In this document: piece by piece, positions 1 through 7,490 of the stretch
How positions within the stretch are numbered: position 1 is the stretch's first letter
How the letters are laid out: each line of letters opens with the position of its first letter
NCBI GenBank assembly: GCA_002413455.1
Contig: DHXA01000121.1
Coordinates: 1 to 10,605, forward strand
Length of the DNA: 10,605 bases
Origin: Rhodanobacter sp. UBA5168
GTDB taxonomy: Bacteria > Pseudomonadota > Gammaproteobacteria > Xanthomonadales > Rhodanobacteraceae
Reading direction: 5' to 3'
Program-made: the position numbers and the translations under genes
The notes under the pieces: model-generated
The model's database searches: none
Told to the model about the DNA's origin: nothing
Seen by the model: only the letters and a program-made list of their open reading frames with translations

Positions 1-801
1 TTCGATTCGGCCGAGGCGCTGACACTGTCCACCCGCATCGCCGAGGAGATCTACTTTCATGCGCTGTCGATGTCGACCGAACTGGCCGAGACCGAAGGCG
101 CGCATCCTGGTTTCGCCGAAAGTCGCGCAGCAAACGGTGAGCTCCAGTTCGATTACTGGCCGAGCGCCACGCCGCACGACCACGGACGCTGGGAAGCACT
201 GCGTGAGCGCATCCGTCAGCATGGCCTGCGCAACTCGCTGTTGATCGCGATCGCGCCCACGGCCACGATCGCCTCGATCGCCGGCTGCTACGAGTGCATC
301 GAGCCACAGGTCAGCAACCTGTTCAAGCGCGAAACGCTGTCCGGCGACTTCCTGCAGGTCAATCGTTACCTCGCCGACGAACTCAAGACACTCGGCTTGT
401 GGACATCTGACATCCGCGACGCGATCAAATTGGCGGAAGGTTCGATCCAGAACATCCCAGCGATTCCGGAACGCCTGCGCGCAATCTATCGCACGGTGTG
501 GGAGCTGCCGCAGAAGGCCCTGATCGAACTGGCCGCCGCACGCGGCGCCTATATCGACCAGAGCCAGTCGCTGAACCTGTTCATGGAAAACCCGAACATC
601 GGCCAGCTCAGCTCGATGTACATGTATGCATGGAAGATCGGCATCAAGACGACCTACTACCTGCGCTCGCGCCCGGCCACCAGGATCGCCAAGACCACGG
701 TGTCTGCGGAAAAGACCGTACTCGTCGTGGATCAGGCGCAGGCCAACGCGGCAGTGTTCTGTTCACTGGAAAATCCCGCGTATTGCGAGGCCTGCCAGTA
801 A
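1..801 (+). CDS. nrdA: Ribonucleoside-diphosphate reductase large (R1, alpha) subunit, C-terminal part
   Basis: R1 reduces ribonucleoside diphosphates to deoxyribonucleotides in the cytoplasm, using a radical delivered by the R2 subunit. The window opens inside the gene; the reading frame is open from base 1 and the 266 visible residues are the C-terminal part. Seen: the R1 core signature APTATIASIAG at visible residues 85-95; the paired radical-transfer tyrosines in KTTYYLRSRPA (residues 219-220, matching E. coli Y730/Y731); and a C-terminal cysteine pair CEAC (residues 262-265) in the position of the tail cysteines that re-reduce the active site. The E. coli tail has four residues between its cysteines, this one two. 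The stop is TAA at 799-801. A KTSC-like gene follows after 15 bases and nrdB after that, so the three are probably one operon. The family call is secure; the upstream start and any ATP-cone domain are outside the window. Confidence 0.96.
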   Translation, partial: FDSAEALTLSTRIAEEIYFHALSMSTELAETEGAHPGFAESRAANGELQFDYWPSATPHDHGRWEALRERIRQHGLRNSLLIAIAPTATIASIAGCYECIEPQVSNLFKRETLSGDFLQVNRYLADELKTLGLWTSDIRDAIKLAEGSIQNIPAIPERLRAIYRTVWELPQKALIELAAARGAYIDQSQSLNLFMENPNIGQLSSMYMYAWKIGIKTTYYLRSRPATRIAKTTVSAEKTVLVVDQAQANAAVFCSLENPAYCEACQ

Positions 802-816
802 CAATGCGGAGACACC

Positions 817-1041
817 ATGAAGCGCTACCGGAATCTCGACGGCAACTCCGGCGTCATCGCCTACGAGGCTGGTGACGGTTTCATTCGCATCCGCTTCGTC
901 AACGGCGATGTCTACGAGTACACCGATCAAGCCAGCGGCCGCGAGCATGTCCAGAACATGCAGCGGCTGGCACAGGCCGGTCGTGGCCTCGCCACCTATG
1001 TCAGCCGCTTCGTGCATGAAGCTTATGCACGCAAGCTTTGA
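817..1041 (+). CDS. Small KTSC-domain-like protein between nrdA and nrdB
   Basis: This 74-residue protein has no secure function. The segment from about residue 11 to 70 fits the small KTSC fold in outline: a strand with SGVIAYEAGD, a strand with FIRIRFVNGDVYEY, then a helix, and an ending like YVSRFVHEAY. The pattern of a hydrophobic strand, 'F.NG..Y.Y' and a C-terminal 'F...I...Y' is what suggests KTSC; the Lys-Thr-Ser-Cys residues that name the family are not all present. There is no signal peptide, membrane segment or cysteine. The start is supported by GGAG at 808-811, five bases before the ATG. It lies 15 bases after nrdA and 13 bases before nrdB, so it is very likely co-transcribed with them. 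KTSC proteins occur alone or with lysyl-tRNA synthetase or other nucleic-acid genes and have been suggested to bind RNA; a role with ribonucleotide reductase is only inferred from position. Confidence 0.8.
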   Translation: MKRYRNLDGNSGVIAYEAGDGFIRIRFVNGDVYEYTDQASGREHVQNMQRLAQAGRGLATYVSRFVHEAYARKL

Positions 1042-1054
1042 GTGAAGGAATCCC

Positions 1055-2080
1055 ATGTCCGCCCAAGCTGCCCGCAACGCCCACCTGCTCGACCCGGGCT
1101 TCGAGCTCACGCTCCGTCCGATGCGCTATCCCGGCTTCTACGAGATGTACCGCAACGCGATCAAGAACACCTGGACGGTCGAGGAGGTGGATTTCTCGAT
1201 GGACACGCGCGACCTCAGCGCGAAAATGTCCGCCGCCGACCGCCACCTGATCCAGCGGCTGGTGGCGTTCTTCGCCACCGGCGACACCATCGTGTCGAAC
1301 AACCTGGTACTGAACCTGTACCAGCACATCAATGCGCCGGAAGCGCGCATGTACCTGTCGCGCCAGCTGTACGAGGAAGCGCTGCACGTGCAGTTCTACC
1401 TCACCCTGCTGGACACCTATATCCCCGACCCGGCCGAGCGCAACAGCGCGTTCGCGGCGATCGAGACGATTCCGTCGATCCGGCAAAAGGGCGCGTTCTG
1501 CTTCAAGTGGATCGACTCGATCCAGGGCCTGCAGCGATTGGAGACGCGCGAGCATCGCCGCCAGTTCCTGCTCAACCTGATCTGCTTTGCCGCCTGCATC
1601 GAGGGGCTGTTCTTCTACGCCGCGTTCGCCTATGTCTACTACCTGCGCTCGCGTGGCCTGCTGCACGGGCTGGCCGCGGGCACCAACTGGGTATTCCGCG
1701 ACGAGAGCGGGCACATGGCGTTCGCGTTCGAGGTCGTGCGCACCGTGCGCGAGCAGGAGCCCGAGCTGTTCGACGACGCCATGCGCGCGCAGGTCGAGGA
1801 GATGATGGAAGACGCGATCGTCTGCGAAACCCAGTTTGCCGAAGACGTGCTCGCCGGCGGCGTGGTCGGCATGTCGGTGAAGGACATGCGCCAGTACCTC
1901 GAATACTGCGCCGACCAGCGCTTCGCCCAGCTCGACATGCCGAAGAAGTACGGCGCGAAGAACCCGTTCGACTTCATGGACCTGCAGGACGTGCAGGAAG
2001 TGGCCAACTTCTTCGAGCGCCGCGTGTCGGCGTATCAGGTCGGCGTGCAGGGCGAGGTAGCGTTCGACATGGCGTTCTGA
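1055..2080 (+). CDS. nrdB: Ribonucleoside-diphosphate reductase small (R2, beta) subunit
   Basis: R2 holds the di-metal centre and stable radical that starts catalysis in the R1 subunit. The protein has 341 residues, short for E. coli NrdB (about 375) but usual for the compact R2 type of this lineage. The metal ligands can be placed by motif: D77 (ATGDTIV), E108 and H111 (YEEALH), E183 (CIEGLFFY), and E217 and H220 (RDESGH). The radical tyrosine is Y115, four residues after H111, as in E. coli H118/Y122. It therefore keeps the Asp plus Tyr pair of Fe-tyrosyl R2 proteins rather than the Glu/Phe pair of chlamydial class Ic. Y327 in RRVSAYQVG matches the flexible-tail radical-relay tyrosine (E. 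coli Y356). The start has GAAGGAA at 1044-1050 immediately upstream. It is the last gene of the nrdA/KTSC/nrdB run. Confidence 0.96.
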   Translation: MSAQAARNAHLLDPGFELTLRPMRYPGFYEMYRNAIKNTWTVEEVDFSMDTRDLSAKMSAADRHLIQRLVAFFATGDTIVSNNLVLNLYQHINAPEARMYLSRQLYEEALHVQFYLTLLDTYIPDPAERNSAFAAIETIPSIRQKGAFCFKWIDSIQGLQRLETREHRRQFLLNLICFAACIEGLFFYAAFAYVYYLRSRGLLHGLAAGTNWVFRDESGHMAFAFEVVRTVREQEPELFDDAMRAQVEEMMEDAIVCETQFAEDVLAGGVVGMSVKDMRQYLEYCADQRFAQLDMPKKYGAKNPFDFMDLQDVQEVANFFERRVSAYQVGVQGEVAFDMAF

Positions 2081-2350
2081 CCATCGTGTCCGGGCGGCGG
2101 CCATTCGACCCAAGCCATTCGCAATTTCCTGCGCGGTTCAACGCGAATTTTTCGGCGGCCGGGCAGCACCCATGTCATGAAAGGCCACTAGAATTGTCCG
2201 CTGATTCGCCTCTGCCGGCCGATGCAGGCTGCACTCGCTGATCGAACCGTGGGGAAACCATCGATGATCCGACCCTGCAGGGCGCAACGCCCGCGGGACT
2301 TGCGGCGCGAGGGGTTCGCCCATAACGCCAAACGTATGCAAGGACCTTCG
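2081..2350 (+). other. Intergenic leader between nrdB and the TonB-dependent receptor gene
   Basis: No gene is supported in these 270 bases, although the receptor frame stays open upstream of its chosen start. A possible minus-10 box TAGAAT lies at 2189-2194, but no good minus-35 box is seen 16-18 bases before it. If it is used, the receptor mRNA would have a leader of about 150 bases. That leader contains a small perfect hairpin GGGCG-CAA-CGCCC at 2280-2292 and the overlapping palindromes CCCTGCAGGG (2273-2282) and CCCGCGGG (2290-2297). In DNA this GC-rich such short dyads are weak evidence. No terminator-like hairpin with a T tract follows nrdB. Confidence 0.35.
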
Positions 2351-5300
2351 ATGACTACCCCGATTCGCGTGAGATTGCTGCCCTTCGCCATCGCCTCACT
2401 GCTGGCTGCCGCTCCGCTGGCCGCCCAGAACGTCACCACCTCCGGCGTCAACGGCCGCGTGCTGGACGCCACGGGCCAGCCGGTTGCCGGCGCCACGGTG
2501 ACGATCGTGCATCAGCCATCGGGCACCACCAAGTCGGTGGTGACCGATGGGGATGGCCGCTACACCGCGCAGGGCCTGCGCGTGGGCGGCCCGTTCGAGA
2601 TCACCGCGAACAAGGGGGACCAGACCGTCGAGCAAGACAATGTCTACCTGCAACTTGGCCAGCCCTCCTCGATCAACCTCAGCATGACCTCCGCCGCAGC
2701 GGGCGCCAGCAACCTGGCAGCTGTCACGGTCAGTGCCACGACGCTGGCGCAGACCTTTTCCTCGGACAACAAGGGTCTGTCGACCAACATCTCGCAGCAG
2801 CAGCTGCAGGCGACGCCGCAAGGCAACCGCTCGATCGATGATGTGGCGCGACTGGATCCACGCATCAACGTGACCGACCAGGGCACCGGCGCGATCTCCG
2901 CCAACGGCATGAACAACCGCTACAACAATGTCAGCGTTGATGGCGTGACCCAGGGCGACCCGTTCGGCCTCAATGCCAACGGCCTGCCGTATCAGAAGTC
3001 GCCGATCTCGCCGGAAACAATCGCCGAGTACAACATCTCCACCGCCACCTACGACACTGCTTCCGACACCGTCGGCGCCGACATCAACGCAGTGACCAAG
3101 AGCGGCACCAACCAGTACCACGGCTCGGTGTACTACGCCTACCGCAACGCCAATCATCTGGTCGGCGATGCCGGCTGGCTGGACAGCAACAACCCCGGCT
3201 ATCACTACAAGGGTTACCAGAAGGACTCGACCGGCGGCTTCAATGTCGGTGGCCCGATCATCAAGGACAAGCTGTTCTTCTTCGTCTCGGCCGAGCACGA
3301 GAAAACCACCGGCATCGGCGCCGATTCCGCCAATGGTCTGGACAATTCGCTGGGCCAGGGCGCATCGACCAGCAACAAGGTGTCGCCGGGCGACCTGCAG
3401 AAAGTGATCGACGCGGCCAAACAGCTTGGCCTCACGCCGGGCGCGTTCGGTGGCCGCAGCGGACTGACCTACGATGACAAGCGCTACCTCGGCAAGATCG
3501 ACTGGAACATCAGCAACGATCATCGCGCCAGCTTCACCTACCAGAACACCGAAGAGCAGTTGCCCGCGGTCGGCGGCAACAGCCCGAGCAGCATCGGCCT
3601 GACCAGCTACACCTATACCAAGGCGATCAGCACCAAGAACTACGTGGCCCACGTGTTCGATGACTGGTCGGACAATTTCTCGACCGAGGCCAAGGTCGGT
3701 TTCCAGAAATTCGTGCAGGACACTACCGCGCCGTATCAGCAGCCTGCGGTCAACGTGAATCTGTCGCCGGACGGCAAGGGTCCGTCGATCAACCTGGGCG
3801 AGGAGCAGTTCCGCCACTACAACCACATCGATACCAAGAAGCTCAGCGTCTTCCTGGCCGGCACGTACTATCTGGGTGATCACGCGATCAAGGGCGGCAT
3901 CGACTACCAGCGCAACAAGATCAACAACCTGTTCGGCCAGACCGAATTCGGCCAGTACAACTTCTGGGGCATCGACAACTTCATCGCCGGCAACTACAAC
4001 AAGTACGTGCTGTATCACCCGGCGCCGGGTTACGCGCTCAACGATATCGCCGGCAAGTGGACGTACAGCCAGTACAGCCCGTTCCTGCAGGACACCTGGC
4101 AGGTCGACGAGAAGCTCTCGGTTCAATACGGCGTGCGCGTGGACATTCCCCACTCCAGCGACCCGCCGGTCTCCAATGCGGCGTTCGCGCAGACGTTCGG
4201 CTACCGCAACAACTACACCGTCGGTTCGAGCAACCGGGTGGTGGAGCCGCGGCTGTCGTTCAACTATGCGTTCGACAGCGAGTACAAGACCCAATTGCGC
4301 GGCGGCGTCGGCCTGTTCCAGACCTCGCCGCCCACGGTGTGGATGACCAACCCGTACCAGAACAACGGTGTCACGCTGCTCTCCTACACCACGTTCGATC
4401 CGTCGCAGGCACCGTTCAGCCCGGATCCGTTCAACCAGAACATTCCGGCCGGCGGTGGCGCCGGCTCGATCGACACGATCGCCAAGAACTTCCACCTGCC
4501 CACCGTGTGGAAGGCCAGCCTGGCGCTGGACCGCGAGCTACCGTGGTGGGGCCTGGTGGCGTCGGCCGAGTACCAGCACATCAAGGTGCGCGACGGCATC
4601 CTGTATCAGGCGGTGAACTTCGGCGCACCCACCGGCGTGTTGCCGGACGGTCGCCTGCAGTACTGGAAGACACCGGGTGAGGCACCGAAGACGGCGGATG
4701 CACTGGCCAACCAGAACCGTGCCTTCAGCACCGCGTCGACCCTGCTAACGAATACCCACAAGGGCAAGTCCGACAGCTTCACGGTGGCGTTGAGCAAGCC
4801 GTTCTCCGATGGCTTCTCGGGTAATGTCAGTCTCACCTTCAACCATGCCACCGACGTCGACCCGGGCACCGACACCATCGCCTACAACGGCTATCAGCGC
4901 GTGGCGCGACTGAACCCGAACAGCGACGTCGCCGCCACCTCCAACTACAGCATCGCCAAGAGCTTCAAGGCTTCGCTGAACTGGCAGCACAACTTCTTCG
5001 GCGACTACCGCACCCAGGTGTCGATGTTCTACAACGGCCGCACCGGCAACCCGTACACGTGGGTGTTCTCCAACGATGCCAACGGCGACAGCGTCTCCGG
5101 CTGGGATCCGGTCTATATCCCGTCTGCCAGCGATGCCAAGGTGGCCTATGCAGCGGGTACCAGTGCGCAGGTGATCAAGCAGTTCGAGGACTTCCTCGCC
5201 AGCGACAGCTACCTGCGCGATCACCGCGGCCAGGTCGCCAGCCGCAACGGCGCCCGTACTGCCTGGGTCAATTCGCTCGACATGAGCTTCTCGCAGGAAG

Positions 5301-5593
5301 TGCCCGGCCTCTTCAAGGGCAACAAGGGTGAGGTACGGCTGGACGTGTACAACTTCCTCAACCTGCTCAACAAGAACTGGGGCGAAGCGCGCAACACCGG
5401 CATCTATCCAGCCCGCACGCTGGCGAGCTACGGCGGCGTGAACGCGCAGGGCCAGTACGTCTACTCGCTGCCCACCGACAAGGCCGGCAACTACCAGCCG
5501 CAGCAGCTGCAGGTGTATGACGGCGGCTTCTACGATCCCAGCCGGGTGGTGTCGCGCTGGTCGGCGATGCTGACGCTGCGCTACACGTTCTGA
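2351..5593 (+). CDS. Oar-like TonB-dependent outer-membrane receptor
   Basis: An outer-membrane receptor of 1080 residues, expected to import or bind a large ligand using energy from TonB/ExbBD; the substrate cannot be read from sequence. Seen in order: a signal peptide (about residues 1-25, ending PLAA before QNV); a carboxypeptidase-regulatory-like beta-sandwich (about 32-112, with GVNGRVLDATGQPVAGATV and a DGRYTA turn); a possible TonB-box-like stretch AAVTVSA (123-129); a plug domain (about 135-255, with NISQQQLQATPQGNRSIDD, VSVDGVT and GADINAVTKSGTN); then a long beta-barrel rich in Tyr/Asn/Gly ending in LTLRYTF, with the terminal Phe recognised by the Bam machinery. This domain order and length fit the Oar (OmpA-related) group. 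The start at 2351 is chosen because AAGGA at 2340-2344 lies six bases upstream and the signal peptide follows directly; the frame is open for 43 codons before it. No tonB, exbB or transport partner is adjacent. Confidence 0.93.
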   Translation: MTTPIRVRLLPFAIASLLAAAPLAAQNVTTSGVNGRVLDATGQPVAGATVTIVHQPSGTTKSVVTDGDGRYTAQGLRVGGPFEITANKGDQTVEQDNVYLQLGQPSSINLSMTSAAAGASNLAAVTVSATTLAQTFSSDNKGLSTNISQQQLQATPQGNRSIDDVARLDPRINVTDQGTGAISANGMNNRYNNVSVDGVTQGDPFGLNANGLPYQKSPISPETIAEYNISTATYDTASDTVGADINAVTKSGTNQYHGSVYYAYRNANHLVGDAGWLDSNNPGYHYKGYQKDSTGGFNVGGPIIKDKLFFFVSAEHEKTTGIGADSANGLDNSLGQGASTSNKVSPGDLQKVIDAAKQLGLTPGAFGGRSGLTYDDKRYLGKIDWNISNDHRASFTYQNTEEQLPAVGGNSPSSIGLTSYTYTKAISTKNYVAHVFDDWSDNFSTEAKVGFQKFVQDTTAPYQQPAVNVNLSPDGKGPSINLGEEQFRHYNHIDTKKLSVFLAGTYYLGDHAIKGGIDYQRNKINNLFGQTEFGQYNFWGIDNFIAGNYNKYVLYHPAPGYALNDIAGKWTYSQYSPFLQDTWQVDEKLSVQYGVRVDIPHSSDPPVSNAAFAQTFGYRNNYTVGSSNRVVEPRLSFNYAFDSEYKTQLRGGVGLFQTSPPTVWMTNPYQNNGVTLLSYTTFDPSQAPFSPDPFNQNIPAGGGAGSIDTIAKNFHLPTVWKASLALDRELPWWGLVASAEYQHIKVRDGILYQAVNFGAPTGVLPDGRLQYWKTPGEAPKTADALANQNRAFSTASTLLTNTHKGKSDSFTVALSKPFSDGFSGNVSLTFNHATDVDPGTDTIAYNGYQRVARLNPNSDVAATSNYSIAKSFKASLNWQHNFFGDYRTQVSMFYNGRTGNPYTWVFSNDANGDSVSGWDPVYIPSASDAKVAYAAGTSAQVIKQFEDFLASDSYLRDHRGQVASRNGARTAWVNSLDMSFSQEVPGLFKGNKGEVRLDVYNFLNLLNKNWGEARNTGIYPARTLASYGGVNAQGQYVYSLPTDKAGNYQPQQLQVYDGGFYDPSRVVSRWSAMLTLRYTF

Positions 5594-5683
5594 TCGCGCC
5601 GTTCAGCCGGTGTGGTGCGTAAAAAGCCGGCGCTTATCTGTCCAGCCGTTCCGTCTGTCCGTCGATTTCCAAGATCGATACTC

Positions 5684-5710
5684 GAGCCCCTGATCGGACA
5701 TCAGGGGCTC
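5684..5710. terminator. Bidirectional terminator hairpin between convergent genes
   Basis: A perfect inverted repeat of GAGCCCCTGAT (5684-5694) and ATCAGGGGCTC (5700-5710) with a five-base loop CGGAC. It sits between the convergent receptor gene (stop at 5593) and the barrel gene (stop at 5749), where a shared terminator is expected. Neither side has a long T tract (plus side TTGTACC), so it is a strong stem with a weak tail. Confidence 0.7.
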
Positions 5711-5748
5711 TTGTACCGGTGCCTGGCCGAAGATCCCGACGGATACCG

Positions 5749-6612
5749 TCAGAAGCTGTACTTCAGCGACGCCCCAGCACCGTAGTCCGGGCTGCCGTTG
5801 GCGAAGCCGCCGAGCACGTAAGCCTGCACGCGCAGGTTGTCGCTGAGCTTGTGGTTCCAGTAGCCGGTGAGCTCGCTCTGCGGGGCGCCGCCGTCGGCGA
5901 TCCGCTCGCGGTAGTAGTAGTACGCACCGATGCTGTCGCTGGGGCTCAGCTTGTAGTCGGCACCGATGTTCGCGTTGAAGCCGTTCTTCAGCTGGATGTA
6001 CTGCGAATTGCCGTACTTCATCCAGCCCACGCCGCCGAACGCCGTCCACGCGCCACTCACCTTATAGGTATCCAGCGACAGACCGTAGTCGTTCTTGCCG
6101 GTACCCAGACCCTTGTTCTCGTCGGCGGTGCCGAACTTCACCTTGCCGGTGAGATCCAGCCCGAACGTGCGGTCGGCACTACCGAACAGCTCATAGCCGG
6201 CCGACGCCGTGATGTCGCCCAGGCCCGAGGCCGAACCACTGGTCGTCGTCGTCGTGCCGCCGGTGGACGAACCGCCGCAGGCATGGATCGCGCCGCCGAC
6301 CGCACGGCCCACGCCGCGGCATAACGGATTGTTGTTCTTCACCTTGCCCACGCCGGGAATCACGTTGCCCGGACCGCTGACGTTGATGTACGGCATGGTG
6401 AGCTTGAACGTCCAGCGGTCGCTCTGATACGCCGCGGTCACCGGCACCGACCAGATGTCGGTGGTGGTGTCGGTGCCGTACTTGCCGCTGCTGTAATCGG
6501 CACCGGCGGAAAGGCTGAACTGGTCGCTGCCGGGCGTGGTGGCGGCATGGGCCGCCGGTGCACCGATCAGCAGCAGGCCGCCGACGATCATCCAGTGTTG
6601 TGGGTTACGCAT
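5749..6612 (-). CDS. Outer-membrane beta-barrel, MetA-pathway/transporter-like
   Basis: A predicted outer-membrane barrel of 287 residues. It opens with a signal peptide (residues 1-23, ending PAAHA before ATTPG) and closes with ASLKYSF, a beta-strand with terminal Phe typical of barrel proteins. Alternating hydrophobic strands run throughout. The motifs SGLGDITASAGYEL (129-142) and KVKFGTADENKGLGTGKND (157-175) match the GLGD and GTGxxD patterns of the family annotated as 'MetA-pathway of phenol degradation' or simply 'transporter'; that name does not establish phenol transport. An extracellular-loop-like segment at 90-128 holds two cysteines (C98, C112), perhaps a disulfide, and a low-complexity Ser/Gly/Thr stretch with five threonines in a row (120-124). 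A Shine-Dalgarno-like AAGGAA lies at 6621-6626, eight bases before the ATG. It is the last of four genes on this strand; a hairpin at 6646-6672 separates it from the gene before. Confidence 0.75.
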   Translation of the reverse strand: MRNPQHWMIVGGLLLIGAPAAHAATTPGSDQFSLSAGADYSSGKYGTDTTTDIWSVPVTAAYQSDRWTFKLTMPYINVSGPGNVIPGVGKVKNNNPLCRGVGRAVGGAIHACGGSSTGGTTTTTSGSASGLGDITASAGYELFGSADRTFGLDLTGKVKFGTADENKGLGTGKNDYGLSLDTYKVSGAWTAFGGVGWMKYGNSQYIQLKNGFNANIGADYKLSPSDSIGAYYYYRERIADGGAPQSELTGYWNHKLSDNLRVQAYVLGGFANGSPDYGAGASLKYSF

Positions 6613-6645
6613 GTAAGGGGTTCCTTGCAGATGATGAATATCGCA

Positions 6646-6672
6646 GCAGGCCCGGCATCACACCGGGCCTGC
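6646..6672 (-). terminator. Intergenic hairpin between the repeat protein and the barrel gene
   Basis: A perfect 10-bp stem, GCAGGCCCGG (6646-6655) and CCGGGCCTGC (6663-6672), with a seven-base loop. It lies about 30 bases after the stop of the secreted repeat protein and about 33 bases before the barrel start, both on the minus strand. There is no T tract on the minus side (sequence after the stem reads TGCGATATTCATC), so it could equally be an mRNA-stabilising or attenuating hairpin that lowers barrel expression relative to the upstream gene. Confidence 0.5.
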
Positions 6673-6702
6673 ATGAACTACGACGTGCCGCAGAAGCCGG
6701 AC

Positions 6703-7458
6703 TCAACCGCCCGGGCGGCCGGCGCGGCTGGGGTGATCCGGAAGCTGCGGACGATCCGGCAGCGTGGGCTTGCCCGCAAAGTCCGGCTTGCCCGCGAAAT
6801 CGGGCCTGCCCGGGTGGTCGGTTGCGCTCGGATGATCGGTCATGTGGCTCTGGCCAAACACGACCTTGTCGACCGAGACGTTTGCATGCGCATGCGCGCT
6901 GGCGGAAGCGCTGCCGGCAGCCTTCGGCGAACGCATCACGTCACCCAGCTTGAAGCCCATGCTGTTGGCGATCTGACCCCAGCCTTCGCCGGCGGCGCGC
7001 AAGGCCAGCACGCCCTTGAGGTCGACACTGGTGCCGTCGGCCAGCACCAGCGTGCCGCCGTTGAGCGCGGCCTCGAGTTCGGCCGCGGTCGGATCCGTCA
7101 TGCCGGCCTGGGCCAGGCTGGCCTCGGCCAGCGACAGCGCGATCTTCACATTGCCGTAGCCCAGCTTGCCGGTGGCGGGCGTAAACGTCGTGGTCGTGGT
7201 GGTGGTCGTGCCGGCCGTGGTATCGGTCAATGTGATCGCGGTGCCGTTGCGCAACCCGGTGACCAAGGCCTGCGAGTTCGTGTCCGAACCGGCAAAGCTG
7301 GTGAACTCGGTGCTCAGCCGGGTCGACTCCTGATTGGTGCTGGTCGACGTGGTGCTGGTGCCGGACGTCGTCGTGCTCTGCGCCATGGCCGGCGCAACGG
7401 CCAATCCGGCCAACACGGCGGCGCAAACGAGCGTGAGTGTGAGGTGTCGGATTTTCAT
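6703..7458 (-). CDS. Secreted Thr-rich protein with a C-terminal hexapeptide-repeat tail, function unknown
   Basis: Not assigned to a named family. The 251 residues begin with a clear signal peptide (1-26, ending APAMA before QSTTT), so the product is exported. A Ser/Thr-rich low-complexity segment follows (27-45), then a central region interrupted by eight consecutive threonines (84-91). A compact, probably folded part spans about 96-177 and includes LNGGTLVLADGTSVDL and the motif AAGEGWGQIANSMGFKLGDV (155-174), whose GxGWGQIA shape I associate with other uncharacterised exported bacterial proteins. The end (207-248) is seven six-residue units rich in Pro, Asp and His. There are no cysteines after the signal peptide. 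The start is fixed by a strong TTAGGAGAGAG ribosome site just upstream (about 7461-7471). It follows a 26-codon peptide by 32 bases and precedes the barrel gene. A surface, matrix or metal-binding role is only a guess. Confidence 0.78.
   Translation of the reverse strand: MKIRHLTLTLVCAAVLAGLAVAPAMAQSTTTSGTSTTSTSTNQESTRLSTEFTSFAGSDTNSQALVTGLRNGTAITLTDTTAGTTTTTTTTFTPATGKLGYGNVKIALSLAEASLAQAGMTDPTAAELEAALNGGTLVLADGTSVDLKGVLALRAAGEGWGQIANSMGFKLGDVMRSPKAAGSASASAHAHANVSVDKVVFGQSHMTDHPSATDHPGRPDFAGKPDFAGKPTLPDRPQLPDHPSRAGRPGG
6715..6840 (-). repeat. Seven 18-bp tandem units encoding a degenerate hexapeptide repeat
   Basis: Within the secreted-protein gene, seven in-frame 18-base units read TDHPSA, TDHPGR, PDFAGK, PDFAGK, PTLPDR, PQLPDH, PSRAGR. 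The two PDFAGK copies (6769-6786 and 6787-6804) are nearly identical at DNA level, the others diverged. The period of exactly six residues and the recurring Pro, Asp/His and basic positions indicate growth by tandem duplication. Confidence 0.75.
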
Positions 7459-7490
7459 TGCTCTCTCCTAAGGGATGCCACAAAGGCGGA

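Noticed and set aside
1019..1038. Two AAGCTT copies flanking eight bases at the end of the KTSC-like gene
   Set aside because: Each six-base site is palindromic by itself and both are within coding sequence; nothing suggests an insertion or attachment site.
1055..2080. Possible class Ic (Mn/Fe, radical-free) R2 subunit because of its short length
   Set aside because: Y115 is present in the radical position and D77 in the metal-ligand position, so it follows the tyrosyl-radical pattern rather than the chlamydial Phe/Glu pattern.
1001..2113. Long open frames on the minus strand and in another plus frame over nrdB
   Set aside because: nrdB with all metal ligands and radical tyrosine occupies this stretch; the alternatives are Arg/His/Ala-rich with no motifs.
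2222..2350. A 43-residue N-terminal extension of the TonB-dependent receptor from ATG 2222
   Set aside because: The extension would bury the signal peptide behind a charged segment; the ATG at 2351 has AAGGA six bases upstream and begins directly with a signal peptide.
2396..4495. A 699-codon open frame on the minus strand, opposite the TonB-dependent receptor gene
   Set aside because: Its translation is low-complexity, Val/Arg/Ala-rich and without recognisable domains, while the plus strand gives a complete Oar-type receptor. Long antisense frames are expected in GC-rich codon usage.
6715..6840. CRISPR-like array suggested by the regular 18-base period
   Set aside because: The units are directly adjacent without spacers, stay in frame and encode a degenerate hexapeptide; no cas genes are near.
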